A stretch of DNA of 39,387 nucleotides, from assembly GCA_030066015.1 (NCBI GenBank), contig JASJCL010000046.1, positions 1 to 39,387 on the forward strand, written 5' to 3'. The notes below the pieces were generated by a model. That model did no database searches and was not told where the DNA came from. It saw only the letters and a program-made list of their open reading frames with translations. Position numbers and translations under genes: made by a program. Below are positions 25,195-33,656 of the stretch, in pieces (position 1 is the first letter of the stretch; every line of letters starts with the position of its first letter). This stretch comes from Desulfosarcinaceae bacterium. GTDB lineage: Bacteria > Desulfobacterota > Desulfobacteria > Desulfobacterales > Desulfosarcinaceae.

Positions 25195-26540
25195 TCCATG
25201 CTGATGGCCGGCGTGGCGATGCTGCTTGGCGTCGGCCGCTTCGATCTGCACATGCACATCCAGGTGAAACTGCTGATTTCCGCGTATGAATCCCACTTGC
25301 AACTCCAGCTCGTGATCTTTTTCCAGTTCCTGCGCAAGCCCGTGCAGGCGGATGGCCAGGCCCAGGGGTTTTAGTTCCAGCGCCGAGTGGGGTGCAATGG
25401 GCAGATGATCGATGGGCGGGTATGTCTACTCGCCATCCACCAATGAAAAGGCCACCAGCTCAGCCCCGGCTGCAAAGGGTGCCGTGGCCCCTTCCAGGAC
25501 CAGCTCGCTGTCACCAATGTTCTCGATCTCCACAAACACCAGGGCCGTTTTGCCCTTGGTGGCCTGCGTCCAGGCGTGCAGGGCGCGCAGGTGGCCGCCT
25601 TCGGCCAAATGGCGGTCATGCGCCGCGTGTACACCGTCTTCGTGATCTTGCTCGTGCGCACCTTTTTGGGGATGCGGTTCATGTGTCTCAGCCTTGGACG
25701 CATCTCCATGGGCACGGTCAGATGCCAGGGCGTAAATCGGGTGCAAGGCTAATAATGCGCCCACCACCAGCAAGCCGGCCAGCACCCCGGCCGCCACCAG
25801 CACCTGGGACAATGTGGCCATGAGAGACATGGCCTGGCGCACATCGCCGGTCAATCCGAAGAGCCGGGCCAATACGGTGCCGAGGAAAACGGCCATCACA
25901 TTGTTGCGGGTGTATTTGGAGGCCAGGGCATAGTTGGCCACGTCCTCGCCGGAGTGGGTCTCGGAGGACTTGGGGATCAGGGCCTGCTGGACGTAGTCGG
26001 GGTCCATGGCATCTTGCGGATCAACGTCGTAGCACACCCCGGTGATGCTGGAACCGCGGCCGCAGTAGCCGTTAAAGGCGATGGCATGTTCGTGGTCGGC
26101 GGTGACTATAGTCAGGGTATCCTCAGCGGAGGTCATCTCCACCGCCTTGGCGACCGCCTGGGCGAAGGCCTCGACGTCGGTCACCGTACGGTGGGCGTTT
26201 CCGGCGTGATTGGCGTGGTCCACACGGCCGGCTTCCACCATCAGATAATAACCGATGCCGTTGTTGGAGAGATGCGTGATGGCGGTGCCCGTTATCTCGG
26301 CCAGGGAGGGGTCGCCGGTGTGGTCATGCTCGTACTTCATGTGGGAGCTCTCGTACAAGCCCAGGATGGGGCGCCCGCCATCCAGCGTCAGGCCGGCGAA
26401 GTCCGTGTTGTTCCATGAGTAGATCACACCCCTGGACGTGGCTTCCTTGATCCGGTTACGGCCATCGGTACGCTTGCCGCCCTTCCCTTCGTCGCCCTTC
26501 TCCGCTTTGGGCGGAAGTGACGGCGGTGGCCGCGTTGAAT
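25195..26540 (-). pseudogene. Decayed alkaline phosphatase / PCu(A)C copper-chaperone chimera
   Basis: Read on the minus strand. About 26515 to 25935 encodes the C-terminal half of a PhoA-type alkaline phosphatase, with metal-site motifs VEAGRVDHANHAGNA and TADHEH. The N-terminal half with the nucleophilic serine is absent, and a TAA closes the frame at 26554-26556. After EDVANYA it runs in frame into a short membrane-like piece (KYTRNNVMAVFLGTVLARL). Then comes a signal-peptide-like start at 25830 (SLMATLSQVLVAAGVLAGLL), a His-rich linker and a PCu(A)C-like domain (KTALVFVEIENIGDSELVL). A TAG at 25426-25428 interrupts this domain after LVDGE. The same frame continues with DHLPIAPHSALELKPLGLAI and FHLDVHVQIEAADAKQHRHA, to about 25195, and its natural stop is lost. 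A gene remnant formed by deletion plus nonsense mutation. Confidence 0.75.
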
Positions 26541-26619
26541 CGCGAGAGGGCGTTTACGGGTCGTTGGGTGCGGGTGTTGAAGGATGGGCTGTGGGGAAAA
26601 GCGGCTGACCGAGCAGCGG

Positions 26620-26898
26620 TCAGGCAATAAAGCGGACGCCGATGCCCTGCTTGTCCACTCGGGTCACCTTGCCGACCTTTTTCACGAATTTGCCACGATC
26701 GGTGAAGGGGATGTTGATGTCGATGAAGGCGCCGGGTCGAATCTGGTGCCCCGCTTCGATGCCGAGGAAGGCCCCCCCTTTGCTGATGTCGTTCAGGACA
26801 CAGCTGTAGCTGTCGTTGTCGTAGGTGATGGTGATGGGCGCGCCATAGGCTTTGCGCGGATGGCGGCGTTTGTTCTGGTTGCGGCGTTTAAAGAACAT
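26620..26898 (-). CDS. PilZ-domain protein
   Basis: The 92-residue product is a stand-alone PilZ-like domain. It has a basic N-terminus with RRHPRKAYGAPITI (the RxxxR-type arginine motif), then VLNDISKGGAFLGIE, matching the (D/N)xSxxG motif, and a closing beta strand, VGKVTRVDKQGIGVRFI. PilZ domains bind cyclic di-GMP and control motility, exopolysaccharide or other outputs. The RRHPR and NDISKGG motifs are both intact, so binding is plausible. The ATG at 26898 follows AGGGGT. It lies 152 bases after the CoA-ligase gene in the same direction; whether it belongs to that transcript is unclear. Confidence 0.9.
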   Translation of the reverse strand: MFFKRRNQNKRRHPRKAYGAPITITYDNDSYSCVLNDISKGGAFLGIEAGHQIRPGAFIDINIPFTDRGKFVKKVGKVTRVDKQGIGVRFIA

Positions 26899-27050
26899 CG
26901 CGGATACCCCTGAGTATAGGTGCGGCGGTGACGGCGAACCTGTGGCGCGACTTCGGGCGCGCTGACGTATAGGGGTATCGGCACTGTAGCGGGAGACTTG
27001 ACTCTCTGGTTATTGCGCATCGCGGTGCGCCACCGGCGGTGTTGCCGTGC

Positions 27051-28574
27051 TCATTGTGCGCCGCCGTACTGCGCTTTCACCGCTGCGCGGTCGATGCTGC
27101 CGTCCGCGCTTTTGGGCAATTCCGCCACAAACTCCACATACTGGGGTTTTTTGTAACGCGCGATGCGGTCCCCCACGAACTGGATCAGCTCCATCGCCTC
27201 GAGATCCTGGTCGGCGTTGAGCACGCAGACCGCCTTGATCCCCTCCTTCCACTTGGGATCGGGGACCCCAAAGACAACGGTTTCGCCGACGGCGGGGTGC
27301 TCCAGGATGGCGGCCTCCACCTCGGCGGGATAGACATTCTCCCCTCCGGGCTTGATGAGCTCTTTTTCGGGCTTGCGCCCCGCATAAAAGAGGAAACCAT
27401 TCTCGTCGAATCGTCCCAGGTCCCCGGTGTGATGCCAGCCGTTGCGAAAGGTCTGGGCCGTGTCCTCGGCCAGGTTCCAATAGCCCTTGAACACCATGGG
27501 GCCCCGGACGGCGATCTCCCCCGTTTCACCGGCGGGCACCGGCTGATCATCGTCATCGAGCAGGCTCACTTGGGCCATGGGGATGACCCGTCCGGCAGAG
27601 CCGGGGCACTCATCGTAGGGGGACATGGTGGCCAGACAGCTGGTCTCGGTCTGACCGAACATGGCGAAAAAGCGCCCGCCCGTTGTGGCCTGGTAGGCCT
27701 CGATGGTCTCCGGTGTGTCCAAGCCGACCACATTGCGCAGGGAGCTGAGATCGCCCCCCTTCTCCTTGTGGGCATCGAGGATTGCGCCCAGGATGGGGGT
27801 GAAGTCGAAAAAGAAGGAGACCTTATGGGCGGTGATCAGGTCCACGGCCTGGGCGGCGTCGAACTTGCTCATGTTGACGTTGAGGGCCCCGGCGTGAAAG
27901 GCGCTGATAGCGGTGAAGAGACCGCCCACGTGAAAGAGCGGCAGTAGGTTGAGGTGTACGTCGCGCTGGTCCAACCCGAAGTAGTATTGAAACTGAAGGC
28001 TGGCGCAGAGCAGATTGGCATGGCTGAGCAGCGCGCCCCGGGGGCGGCCCGCAACGGCGGCGGTATGAATGATGACGAACCCGGTATCGCCGTCCACCGG
28101 CGCCGGTGCGAACGCCTTTTGCGGTTCGGTGAGCTCGCTGAAGGCGGTAAAGTCCCCCGCGTCCCCCTTGAGATTGTAACATCCGCGGAGCGAGGTGAGC
28201 TGCGGACGGATCCCCTCCACCAGTGTCTGATAGGCCTGATCCACAAAGAGGAGCGTGGGGGTCACGTCGCCGAGGTTGAAGGCCACCTCCTCCGCCGAAA
28301 GGCGCCAGTTGATGGGCACGAGGATGGCGCCCAGGGCCGCGGCCGCCCCGTAAAGCAGAAAAAATTCACAACTGTTCTTGCCCAGCACGCCAATGCGGTC
28401 GCCCGCTGCGATGCCTGCAGCACGAAGACCCGCCGCCACCTGATCGACCCGCTCTTTGTACGCCGCAAAGGTGAGCCGGCTGCCGGTGTCGACCTCCAAC
28501 CAGGCAGGGCCATCGGGAAAACTGCGGGCATTGCGGCCAACGACGTCATAAAAACCAAACGCGTAGACACTCAT
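27051..28574 (-). CDS. AMP-binding acyl-CoA synthetase-like protein with degenerate catalytic motifs
   Basis: The 507-residue product is an ANL-superfamily enzyme. The large domain has MFGQTETS (A5 motif) and GWHHTGDLGRFDENGF (A7 region); GRKPEKELIKPGGENVYPAE forms the hinge. Two canonical parts differ. The phosphate loop (S/T)SGTTGxPKG reads HTAAVAGRPRG (170-180), with Arg179 for the lysine. The C-terminal adenylation lysine, normally in GK(I/V), is replaced by Ser493 in LPKSADGSIDRAAVK. It may belong to a divergent ligase subfamily with altered chemistry, or be a regulator. AAGGAG precedes the ATG at 28574. It lies 157 bases downstream of the stress-protein gene, at the end of the transporter cluster. 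Confidence 0.88.
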   Translation of the reverse strand: MSVYAFGFYDVVGRNARSFPDGPAWLEVDTGSRLTFAAYKERVDQVAAGLRAAGIAAGDRIGVLGKNSCEFFLLYGAAAALGAILVPINWRLSAEEVAFNLGDVTPTLLFVDQAYQTLVEGIRPQLTSLRGCYNLKGDAGDFTAFSELTEPQKAFAPAPVDGDTGFVIIHTAAVAGRPRGALLSHANLLCASLQFQYYFGLDQRDVHLNLLPLFHVGGLFTAISAFHAGALNVNMSKFDAAQAVDLITAHKVSFFFDFTPILGAILDAHKEKGGDLSSLRNVVGLDTPETIEAYQATTGGRFFAMFGQTETSCLATMSPYDECPGSAGRVIPMAQVSLLDDDDQPVPAGETGEIAVRGPMVFKGYWNLAEDTAQTFRNGWHHTGDLGRFDENGFLFYAGRKPEKELIKPGGENVYPAEVEAAILEHPAVGETVVFGVPDPKWKEGIKAVCVLNADQDLEAMELIQFVGDRIARYKKPQYVEFVAELPKSADGSIDRAAVKAQYGGAQ

Positions 28575-28731
28575 TTCGGCTCCTTAAGTGGGCAGGGGTC
28601 GTATGGTCGCCTTTTGGACGAGGTTCACCTGTCGCCGCAGATCCCGCGGCGCGGCACTGGCCCCTTTAGTGGATAGATATATTGTACAATCGCCCGCCCG
28701 GTTCAGACCGGCCGTCGCTCCCTGTGACGCG

Positions 28732-29130
28732 CTACTTCGCGGTCACGACGGGACACGCCGCCTTGAGGATGATGTACTGGGCGGTAGACCCGAGGATGAG
28801 CTTGCGGGTACGGGACTTTTTTTCCACACCGACGAAAATGCGGTCGATCTGGTTGTCAGCGGCGAATCGGACCAGGTCCTCTCCTGGGGAGAGCCCGCGC
28901 ACCGACTCGGAGACCTCATAGGCGATGTCGGTGTCGGCCATCAGGTCGCGGGCGCTCTGGAGCGCTGCCTGGGTTTCGGCCAATTCGCCAGGTTTCTCGG
29001 CGCTCCCGCCCTCCTGTGAGTTGATCACAAAGAGTTTGGCATCGTACAGGCGGGCTTCCACGATGGCCAGTTTCAACGCCGCCCGCGATTCCGGGCTGCC
29101 CGTGTACCCCACGAGAAATTGCTTGGCCAT
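28732..29130 (-). CDS. Universal stress protein (UspA family)
   Basis: The 132-residue single-domain Usp starts with the typical strand QFLVGYTGSPESRAALKLAI. It ends with an ATP-binding-like pattern, VGVEKKSRTRKLILGSTAQY, followed by ILKAACPVV. That corresponds to the G-x2-G-x9-G(S/T) motif, with Lys-Lys in place of the second glycine region, so nucleotide binding is uncertain. Usp proteins bind nucleotides and support survival under stress or energy limitation. The ATG is preceded by AAAAGGGGG. It lies between livF and the CoA ligase gene and is separated from livF by a large palindrome. Confidence 0.9.
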   Translation of the reverse strand: MAKQFLVGYTGSPESRAALKLAIVEARLYDAKLFVINSQEGGSAEKPGELAETQAALQSARDLMADTDIAYEVSESVRGLSPGEDLVRFAADNQIDRIFVGVEKKSRTRKLILGSTAQYIILKAACPVVTAK

Positions 29131-29170
29131 CTTCGCCCCCTTTTCATTAACAATTCTGGATAGGTGCTAC

Positions 29171-29317
29171 CTATTGTCTTTCCAGAAATAAGCTAATTTG
29201 GTCGAGATCAAGGCGCATGAAAAATTTTACCGGAGGCATATGGTTGATATTCCGAGGATAAAATTTTTCATGCAACACAGATATCGAGAAAATTGGCCAT
29301 TTCTGGATGGGCAATAG
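29171..29317. repeat. Long imperfect palindrome (about 147 bp) between livF and usp
   Basis: The inner arms are perfect over 15 bases: GCATGAAAAATTTTA (29215-29229) and TAAAATTTTTCATGC (29259-29273), around a 29-base loop. The outer arms are partly paired and match exactly at TCCAGAAAT (29181-29189) with ATTTCTGGA (29299-29307), and at CTATTG (29171-29176) with CAATAG (29312-29317). Both outer pairs keep the same four-base spacing. The two halves are equal in length, so the whole is symmetrical about base 29244. The right end touches the livF stop codon. It is AT-rich in GC-rich surroundings, as expected of a transposed palindromic element; it can also fold as a large transcript hairpin that would limit readthrough into usp. 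Confidence 0.85.
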
Positions 29318-30130
29318 CTACATCCAGCGCTTGCGCCGCTTGTAAGACTTCACCTCTTTGAAGGATTTGCGTCCGCCCCCCTGGGTGATGCCCATGTAGA
29401 ACTCTTTGACGTCGGGATTGTCTTTGAGATCCTGGGAAGGACCCTCGAGGACGATCTTGCCCGACTCCATGATGTAGGCATAGTCGGAGATCTCCAGGGC
29501 GATCTTGGCGTTCTGCTCCACCACCAGGATGGTGGTGGAGAGCTCCTCGTTGATCACCTTGACCTTATCGAATATCTCCCGCACCAGCAGGGGCGCCAAT
29601 CCCAGCGACGGTTCGTCCAGCATAAGCATCTCCGGCGCCGCCATGAGGGCCCGGGCGATGGCAATCATCTGTTGCTCACCACCGGAGCAATAGCCCGCCA
29701 GTCGGTGGGTGATGCGGGCCAACCGGGGAAAGTGCACGTACATCTGACGGTGATCCTCGCGGATGGGCGCAGCGCCATCCTTGCGGGTGATGGAACCAAC
29801 GCGGATGTTTTCATCCACGGTGAGGTGCTTGAACACCCGGCGCCCCTCGGGGACCATGACCGCCCCCAGCTTGACGATCTCGGTGCCCAGGACGTTGGTG
29901 ATCCCCTCGCCTTTGAATTTAATGTAGCCGTCCCGGATGTAGCCGTTCTCCGGCTTGAGCAGACCACTGATGGCCCTCAAGGTGGTGGTCTTGCCGGCGC
30001 CGTTGGTCCCCAGCAGGGCGACGATGCTGCCTTTGGGCACGTTGAGACTCACGCCCCGCAGGACCTGAATGATGTCGTTGTAGACGACTTCGATGTTGTT
30101 GACTTCAAGCAGGGTGCTGTTCTGTGCCAT
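29318..30130 (-). CDS. livF: ABC transporter ATP-binding protein, LivF type
   Basis: The 270-residue ATPase has Walker A in LLGTNGAGKTTTLRAISGLL, a Q-loop region with AVMVPEGRRVFKHLTVDENI (typical of LivF), the ABC signature YCSGGEQQMIAIARAL, Walker B in MLMLDEPSLGLAP and the switch-histidine region with LVVEQNAKIAL (here Gln-Asn, as usual in LivF). It energises branched-chain amino-acid-type (HAAT family) uptake. Compared with typical LivF it has a basic C-terminal tail (KSFKEVKSYKRRKRW). It is read after the substrate-binding-protein gene across a 34-bp palindrome. With livG, livH and livM it completes the transporter; the substrate may be an organic acid, not an amino acid, given the embedded CoA ligase. 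Confidence 0.94.
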   Translation of the reverse strand: MAQNSTLLEVNNIEVVYNDIIQVLRGVSLNVPKGSIVALLGTNGAGKTTTLRAISGLLKPENGYIRDGYIKFKGEGITNVLGTEIVKLGAVMVPEGRRVFKHLTVDENIRVGSITRKDGAAPIREDHRQMYVHFPRLARITHRLAGYCSGGEQQMIAIARALMAAPEMLMLDEPSLGLAPLLVREIFDKVKVINEELSTTILVVEQNAKIALEISDYAYIMESGKIVLEGPSQDLKDNPDVKEFYMGITQGGGRKSFKEVKSYKRRKRWM

Positions 30131-30216
30131 GGTCTCTTCGTTCTGCCAACGAGGGCGATGTGCGTACCAGCAAGACCGAACGTCGATGACGTTCCCCGGC
30201 GGGCATCCGGTAGAGG

Positions 30217-30250
30217 GCCCTGTCAGAAGGGGGGCCCCTTCTGACAGGGC
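30217..30250. repeat. 34-bp near-perfect palindrome between substrate-binding protein and livF genes
   Basis: GCCCTGTCAGAAGGGG (30217-30232) and CCCCTTCTGACAGGGC (30235-30250) are perfect reverse complements with two bases between them. It starts six bases after the stop of the substrate-binding-protein gene in the direction of transcription. No T-tract follows, so it is probably an mRNA-stabilising or attenuating stem-loop. Such stems often raise the amount of binding protein relative to downstream ABC subunits; this role is inferred from position. Confidence 0.85.
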
Positions 30251-30255
30251 GGTCG

Positions 30256-31479
30256 TTAGATTTTCCCCACAAACTCGGGTGAAAACGGCTTATCCACAGC
30301 GCGGAAAACGCCGCTTGTGACCGAATACAATTGCAGGGTATCCACCCCCATTTTGTCGGTTTTGGAGTAGGTGACGGGCCCCACGGTGGTGTCGAGCTTG
30401 AAGGCTTTGTCGCCGTTCATCATCAGAAGCTCCTCGTAGAGGCTCTCCTTGGTCACTTTGGCGCCACGCGCCTTGGCGCGCCGGATCGCCTCTGTGGCCA
30501 CCTGGGCGACCATGATGCCGTTGGTGTAGTTGTGGGAATTGGCCGCCTTGTCGTCACGACCGAACCGCTTGGCCAGGGCCAGCTGAAAGTCGGTGCCCGG
30601 CCCGGGCTCGGAGGTAAGGGTATAGGAGGTGGTCCAAAAGAAGTTCTCCGACGCAGGGCCGGCCAGCGCGATGAGGTCGTTGCCGCCGGTGTAGTGGGCG
30701 CCCAGGAAGGTGAGCTTCTCTTTCTCGCCGAAGCTCTTCGCCGTCAGCCCCAACCTGCTGGAGTCCTTGAGCACGGTGGCCACGGGGCTCTGGACGGTAT
30801 GGCAGATCACGTATTGGACCCCCTTGCTCATCAGGCGCTTGAGCATGGCGGTGTTGTCCAGGTCCTTGCCGTGCTCGACCACCTCGACGATCTCCATCTT
30901 GAGGCCGGCGGCAATGGCCTTCTCCACATCCTCCACCGGGCCGCGGCCGAATGCGGACGGATGGATGAACATGGCGACCTTGGGGGTATCCCCCTGGTGG
31001 TTCTTGACCACATACTCGGCCAGACCGATGGCCTGGGCGGAGTAGGAGGCGATGGGCAGGAAGATATAGTTGCTGTCCACCAGGTTGCCGGCGTGGAAGG
31101 AGGCCGGAATGGTGGGCATCTGCTCCTCCTCGAAGTCCTTCTTCAGCGCCAGCGTGGAGCCGGTGGAGTAGTTGAGGTAAAAAACGATGTCCATATCGAG
31201 GAACTCTTCGAAATTGCGCTTGGTCACATCCGTTTTGTACTGATCGTCGCGAATGGTGCAGTCGATCGTGTCATCCCCGAGGATCTTCTCTTCATTGACA
31301 TATTTAAAATAGTCCTCGACCCCTTTGGCATAGGGATTACCGGCGTCGGAGGTGGGTCCCGTGATGGCCAGCGAGAGGGCCAGCTTGTAGGTTTCTCCGG
31401 CCTGCACGTGGCACACCAAGCCCAGCACGATCAGCGCGGTCATAGCAATTTGAACCGATCTCAACACAGTCGTTCTCAT
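30256..31479 (-). CDS. Periplasmic substrate-binding protein of a branched-chain-amino-acid-type ABC transporter
   Basis: The 407-residue product has a type I signal peptide (cleavage predicted after VQA, residue 27) and a mature Peripla_BP_6-like (LivJ/LivK fold) domain. It begins YKLALSLAITGPTSDAGNPY, the normal ligand-pocket start of the family, and continues with FYLNYSTGSTLALKKDFEEE and AMFIHPSAFGRGPVEDVEKA. The C-terminal part has GPVTYSKTDKMGVDTLQLY. It captures a small ligand in the periplasm for the LivHM permease. Many homologues in anaerobes take up aromatic or fatty acids and not leucine; sequence alone does not decide. GGGGGG precedes the ATG at 31479. It follows livM by 166 bases. 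Confidence 0.93.
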   Translation of the reverse strand: MRTTVLRSVQIAMTALIVLGLVCHVQAGETYKLALSLAITGPTSDAGNPYAKGVEDYFKYVNEEKILGDDTIDCTIRDDQYKTDVTKRNFEEFLDMDIVFYLNYSTGSTLALKKDFEEEQMPTIPASFHAGNLVDSNYIFLPIASYSAQAIGLAEYVVKNHQGDTPKVAMFIHPSAFGRGPVEDVEKAIAAGLKMEIVEVVEHGKDLDNTAMLKRLMSKGVQYVICHTVQSPVATVLKDSSRLGLTAKSFGEKEKLTFLGAHYTGGNDLIALAGPASENFFWTTSYTLTSEPGPGTDFQLALAKRFGRDDKAANSHNYTNGIMVAQVATEAIRRAKARGAKVTKESLYEELLMMNGDKAFKLDTTVGPVTYSKTDKMGVDTLQLYSVTSGVFRAVDKPFSPEFVGKI

Positions 31480-31645
31480 ATTCCCCCCTTGTCTTGCAGT
31501 TTGGAGCAGTAAACCCTAAGGATACTCGCTCGCCGCGGCGCTTCGCAATGCCACCGACCGGGACGGTTCCCCCACCGCCCCCTGCGGCATCGGCCGGAGC
31601 GGCCTCAGCCCGGGCCGGTCGTCACCGATGCGGTCAAGACAGCCG

Positions 31646-32740
31646 TCAGTAGCGGAAAGGCCACAGCTTTGTATAGGAACGCACGATCCGCCACCAGTTG
31701 GCGATGCCGCGCGGTTCAAACATCAGAAAAAGAACGATCACCAGACCGAAGGTGAGCGGCCGAAGCGCCGTGGCCAAGTTCATGTTGGCCGGCAGCATCT
31801 CGCCGGCCACCTCGGCCAGGTGTTCGACCTGGAGATCGAGCATTTTGATGGCCACCGGTCCCCAGAAGGCCCCGTGGAGTGTGCCCAGCCCGCCCACGAT
31901 GGCCATGGCCAGATAGGTGATCGACTCGTGCAGGGAAAAGGATTCGATCCCCACGCCGCGGTAGAGATAGGCGTGCAGGGCGCCGGCCACACCGGCGATG
32001 AAGCCGCCCACGGCGAAGGCGTAGACCTTGGTCAGGCCGGGATGCATTCCCATGGCGTCGGCGGCCCGATCGTTGTCCCGCACCGCCACCAGGCAGCGGC
32101 CATATTTCGTCCGCATGAGGTTGCGGATCATGAGGCCGATCCCGATGACGAGGATCAGGGCCACGTAGTACCAGAACAGGTAGTGCTGCTTGCGGGCCAC
32201 CTTACCGAAAAACCAGAAGACGCGCCCCACGCTGATGGTCTGTCCCTGGTCGAAGAACCGCATGAAATTGATGGTCCAGGTGAAGATCATCTGAAAGCTG
32301 AGAGTGGCGATGGCCAGGTAGAGGTGTTTGAGACGCAGCGCCGGCAGCCCCACGATGGCGCCGAAGACCGCGCCCGTGCAGCCAGCCAGCAGAATCAGCA
32401 GGGGCCAGAAGTGGGTCACCACCACGTGGCTGTCGCCCAGCACGCGGGCGAAGGAGGCCACGGTGTAGGCCCCCACGCCCACGAAGGCGGCGTGGCCGAT
32501 GGAGATGAGACCGGCGAAACCGGTGACCAGGTTGAGGCCCAGGATGGCCACCATGGCGATGAGGATGTTGTCGATCACGAGCATGTACTTGTTGCTCAGG
32601 GTGAAAAAATAGGGCCACAGGAAGAGGAGCGCGATGAAGACCATGAAGACGCTGCGGTCCAGGTGGGTGAAAAAGATGCGCTGCTCCTCCTGATAGGAGG
32701 TGAAGTAGTTTCCGGTGGCCAACCAACGATTCGCTGCCAT
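31646..32740 (-). CDS. livM: ABC transporter permease, LivM type
   Basis: The 364-residue membrane protein has about ten hydrophobic helices. It contains the LivM family segment GLNLVTGFAGLISIGHAAFV then GVGAYTVASFARV, and a loop with GRCLVAVRDNDRAADAMGMH that contacts the ATPases. GFIAGVAGALHAYLYRGVG and MAIVGGLGTLHGAFWGPVAI lie in the C-terminal half. The N-terminus carries about 40 extra residues before the first helix. Its start is two bases after the livH stop, so the pair is tightly coupled. With LivH it forms the transmembrane channel. Confidence 0.95.
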   Translation of the reverse strand: MAANRWLATGNYFTSYQEEQRIFFTHLDRSVFMVFIALLFLWPYFFTLSNKYMLVIDNILIAMVAILGLNLVTGFAGLISIGHAAFVGVGAYTVASFARVLGDSHVVVTHFWPLLILLAGCTGAVFGAIVGLPALRLKHLYLAIATLSFQMIFTWTINFMRFFDQGQTISVGRVFWFFGKVARKQHYLFWYYVALILVIGIGLMIRNLMRTKYGRCLVAVRDNDRAADAMGMHPGLTKVYAFAVGGFIAGVAGALHAYLYRGVGIESFSLHESITYLAMAIVGGLGTLHGAFWGPVAIKMLDLQVEHLAEVAGEMLPANMNLATALRPLTFGLVIVLFLMFEPRGIANWWRIVRSYTKLWPFRY

Positions 32741-32742
32741 CG

Positions 32743-33636
32743 CTACACCCGCTCGATTTCGTGAATGCCGAACAGGCCATGGGGCTTGAACAGCAGAATG
32801 ATCAGAAGAATGACGTACGGCAGCACATCGGCCGTGCCGTTGAGGCCGAAATTGCCGTCCAGGTAGCCGCTGGCGAACTGCTGGATGAGGCCCATGATGA
32901 TCCCGGCCACGACGGCGCCCAGGATGGAGTCCAGGCCGCCGAGAATCACCACCGGAAAGACGGTGATGCCAAACGCGTGCAGGGTGTCGAAGTTGAGCCC
33001 GGTGATGTTGCCGATGATGCCGCCGGCCGCCGCTGCGCTGAGACCCGCCGCGGCCCAGGCCAGCCCGAAGACTTTGGGAACCGAGATACCGATGGACATG
33101 GAGGCCAGCTGATCATCGGAGACGGCCCGCATGGAGATGCCCAGGGTCGACTTCTTGAAGAAGTAGGAAAAGCCGCCGATGAGGGCCGCCGTGATGAGGA
33201 CCCCCACCAGTTGGGTCCAGCTGATGGACACGCCCCCCAGGGAGAGTGGCGTCTGGGGCAGAAAGCGGGGAAAGGAGAAGTTCTCCGTCCCGAAGGGCGT
33301 CAGGTAGATGAGGCCGTCGATGATGGACATGAGGCCGATGGTCACCATGATGACACTGATGATGGGCTCGCCGATGAGGCGCCGCAGAAAGATGCGCTCG
33401 ACGCTCATGGCCAGAAAAAAGGTAATCACCAGACTGAGCAGAAAGCTCAGCACGATGGGGACGCCTAAAAACACTTTCAGCGCGTAGGTGATAAAGGCCC
33501 CCGAGGCGATGATCTGTCCGTGGGCGATATTGAGGACCCGGCTCGACTTGTAGATCAGTACGAATCCCAAGGCGCTCAGGGCGTATATCGAACCGACCAC
33601 CACCCCGCTGACCACCAGTTGCAGAAAATAGGTCAT
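32743..33636 (-). CDS. livH: ABC transporter permease, LivH type
   Basis: The 297-residue membrane protein has typical LivH features. It starts with VVSGVVVGSIYALSALGFVL, followed by IYKSSRVLNIAHGQIIASGA, the family hallmark. The cytoplasmic coupling loop is MRAVSDDQLASMSIGISVPK, and FPVVILGGLDSILGAVVAGI is in the last third. The usual number of helices (about eight) and normal length are seen. It lies 20 bases after the stop of the acyl-CoA synthetase gene, in the same direction, and two bases before livM. It forms the permease heterodimer with LivM. Confidence 0.95.
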   Translation of the reverse strand: MTYFLQLVVSGVVVGSIYALSALGFVLIYKSSRVLNIAHGQIIASGAFITYALKVFLGVPIVLSFLLSLVITFFLAMSVERIFLRRLIGEPIISVIMVTIGLMSIIDGLIYLTPFGTENFSFPRFLPQTPLSLGGVSISWTQLVGVLITAALIGGFSYFFKKSTLGISMRAVSDDQLASMSIGISVPKVFGLAWAAAGLSAAAAGGIIGNITGLNFDTLHAFGITVFPVVILGGLDSILGAVVAGIIMGLIQQFASGYLDGNFGLNGTADVLPYVILLIILLFKPHGLFGIHEIERV

Positions 33637-33656
33637 CTAGACGCTCCGCTGAACCG

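Noticed and set aside
30331-31512. 393-residue plus-strand open frame
   Set aside because: Opposite the substrate-binding-protein gene; low-complexity composition; shadow.
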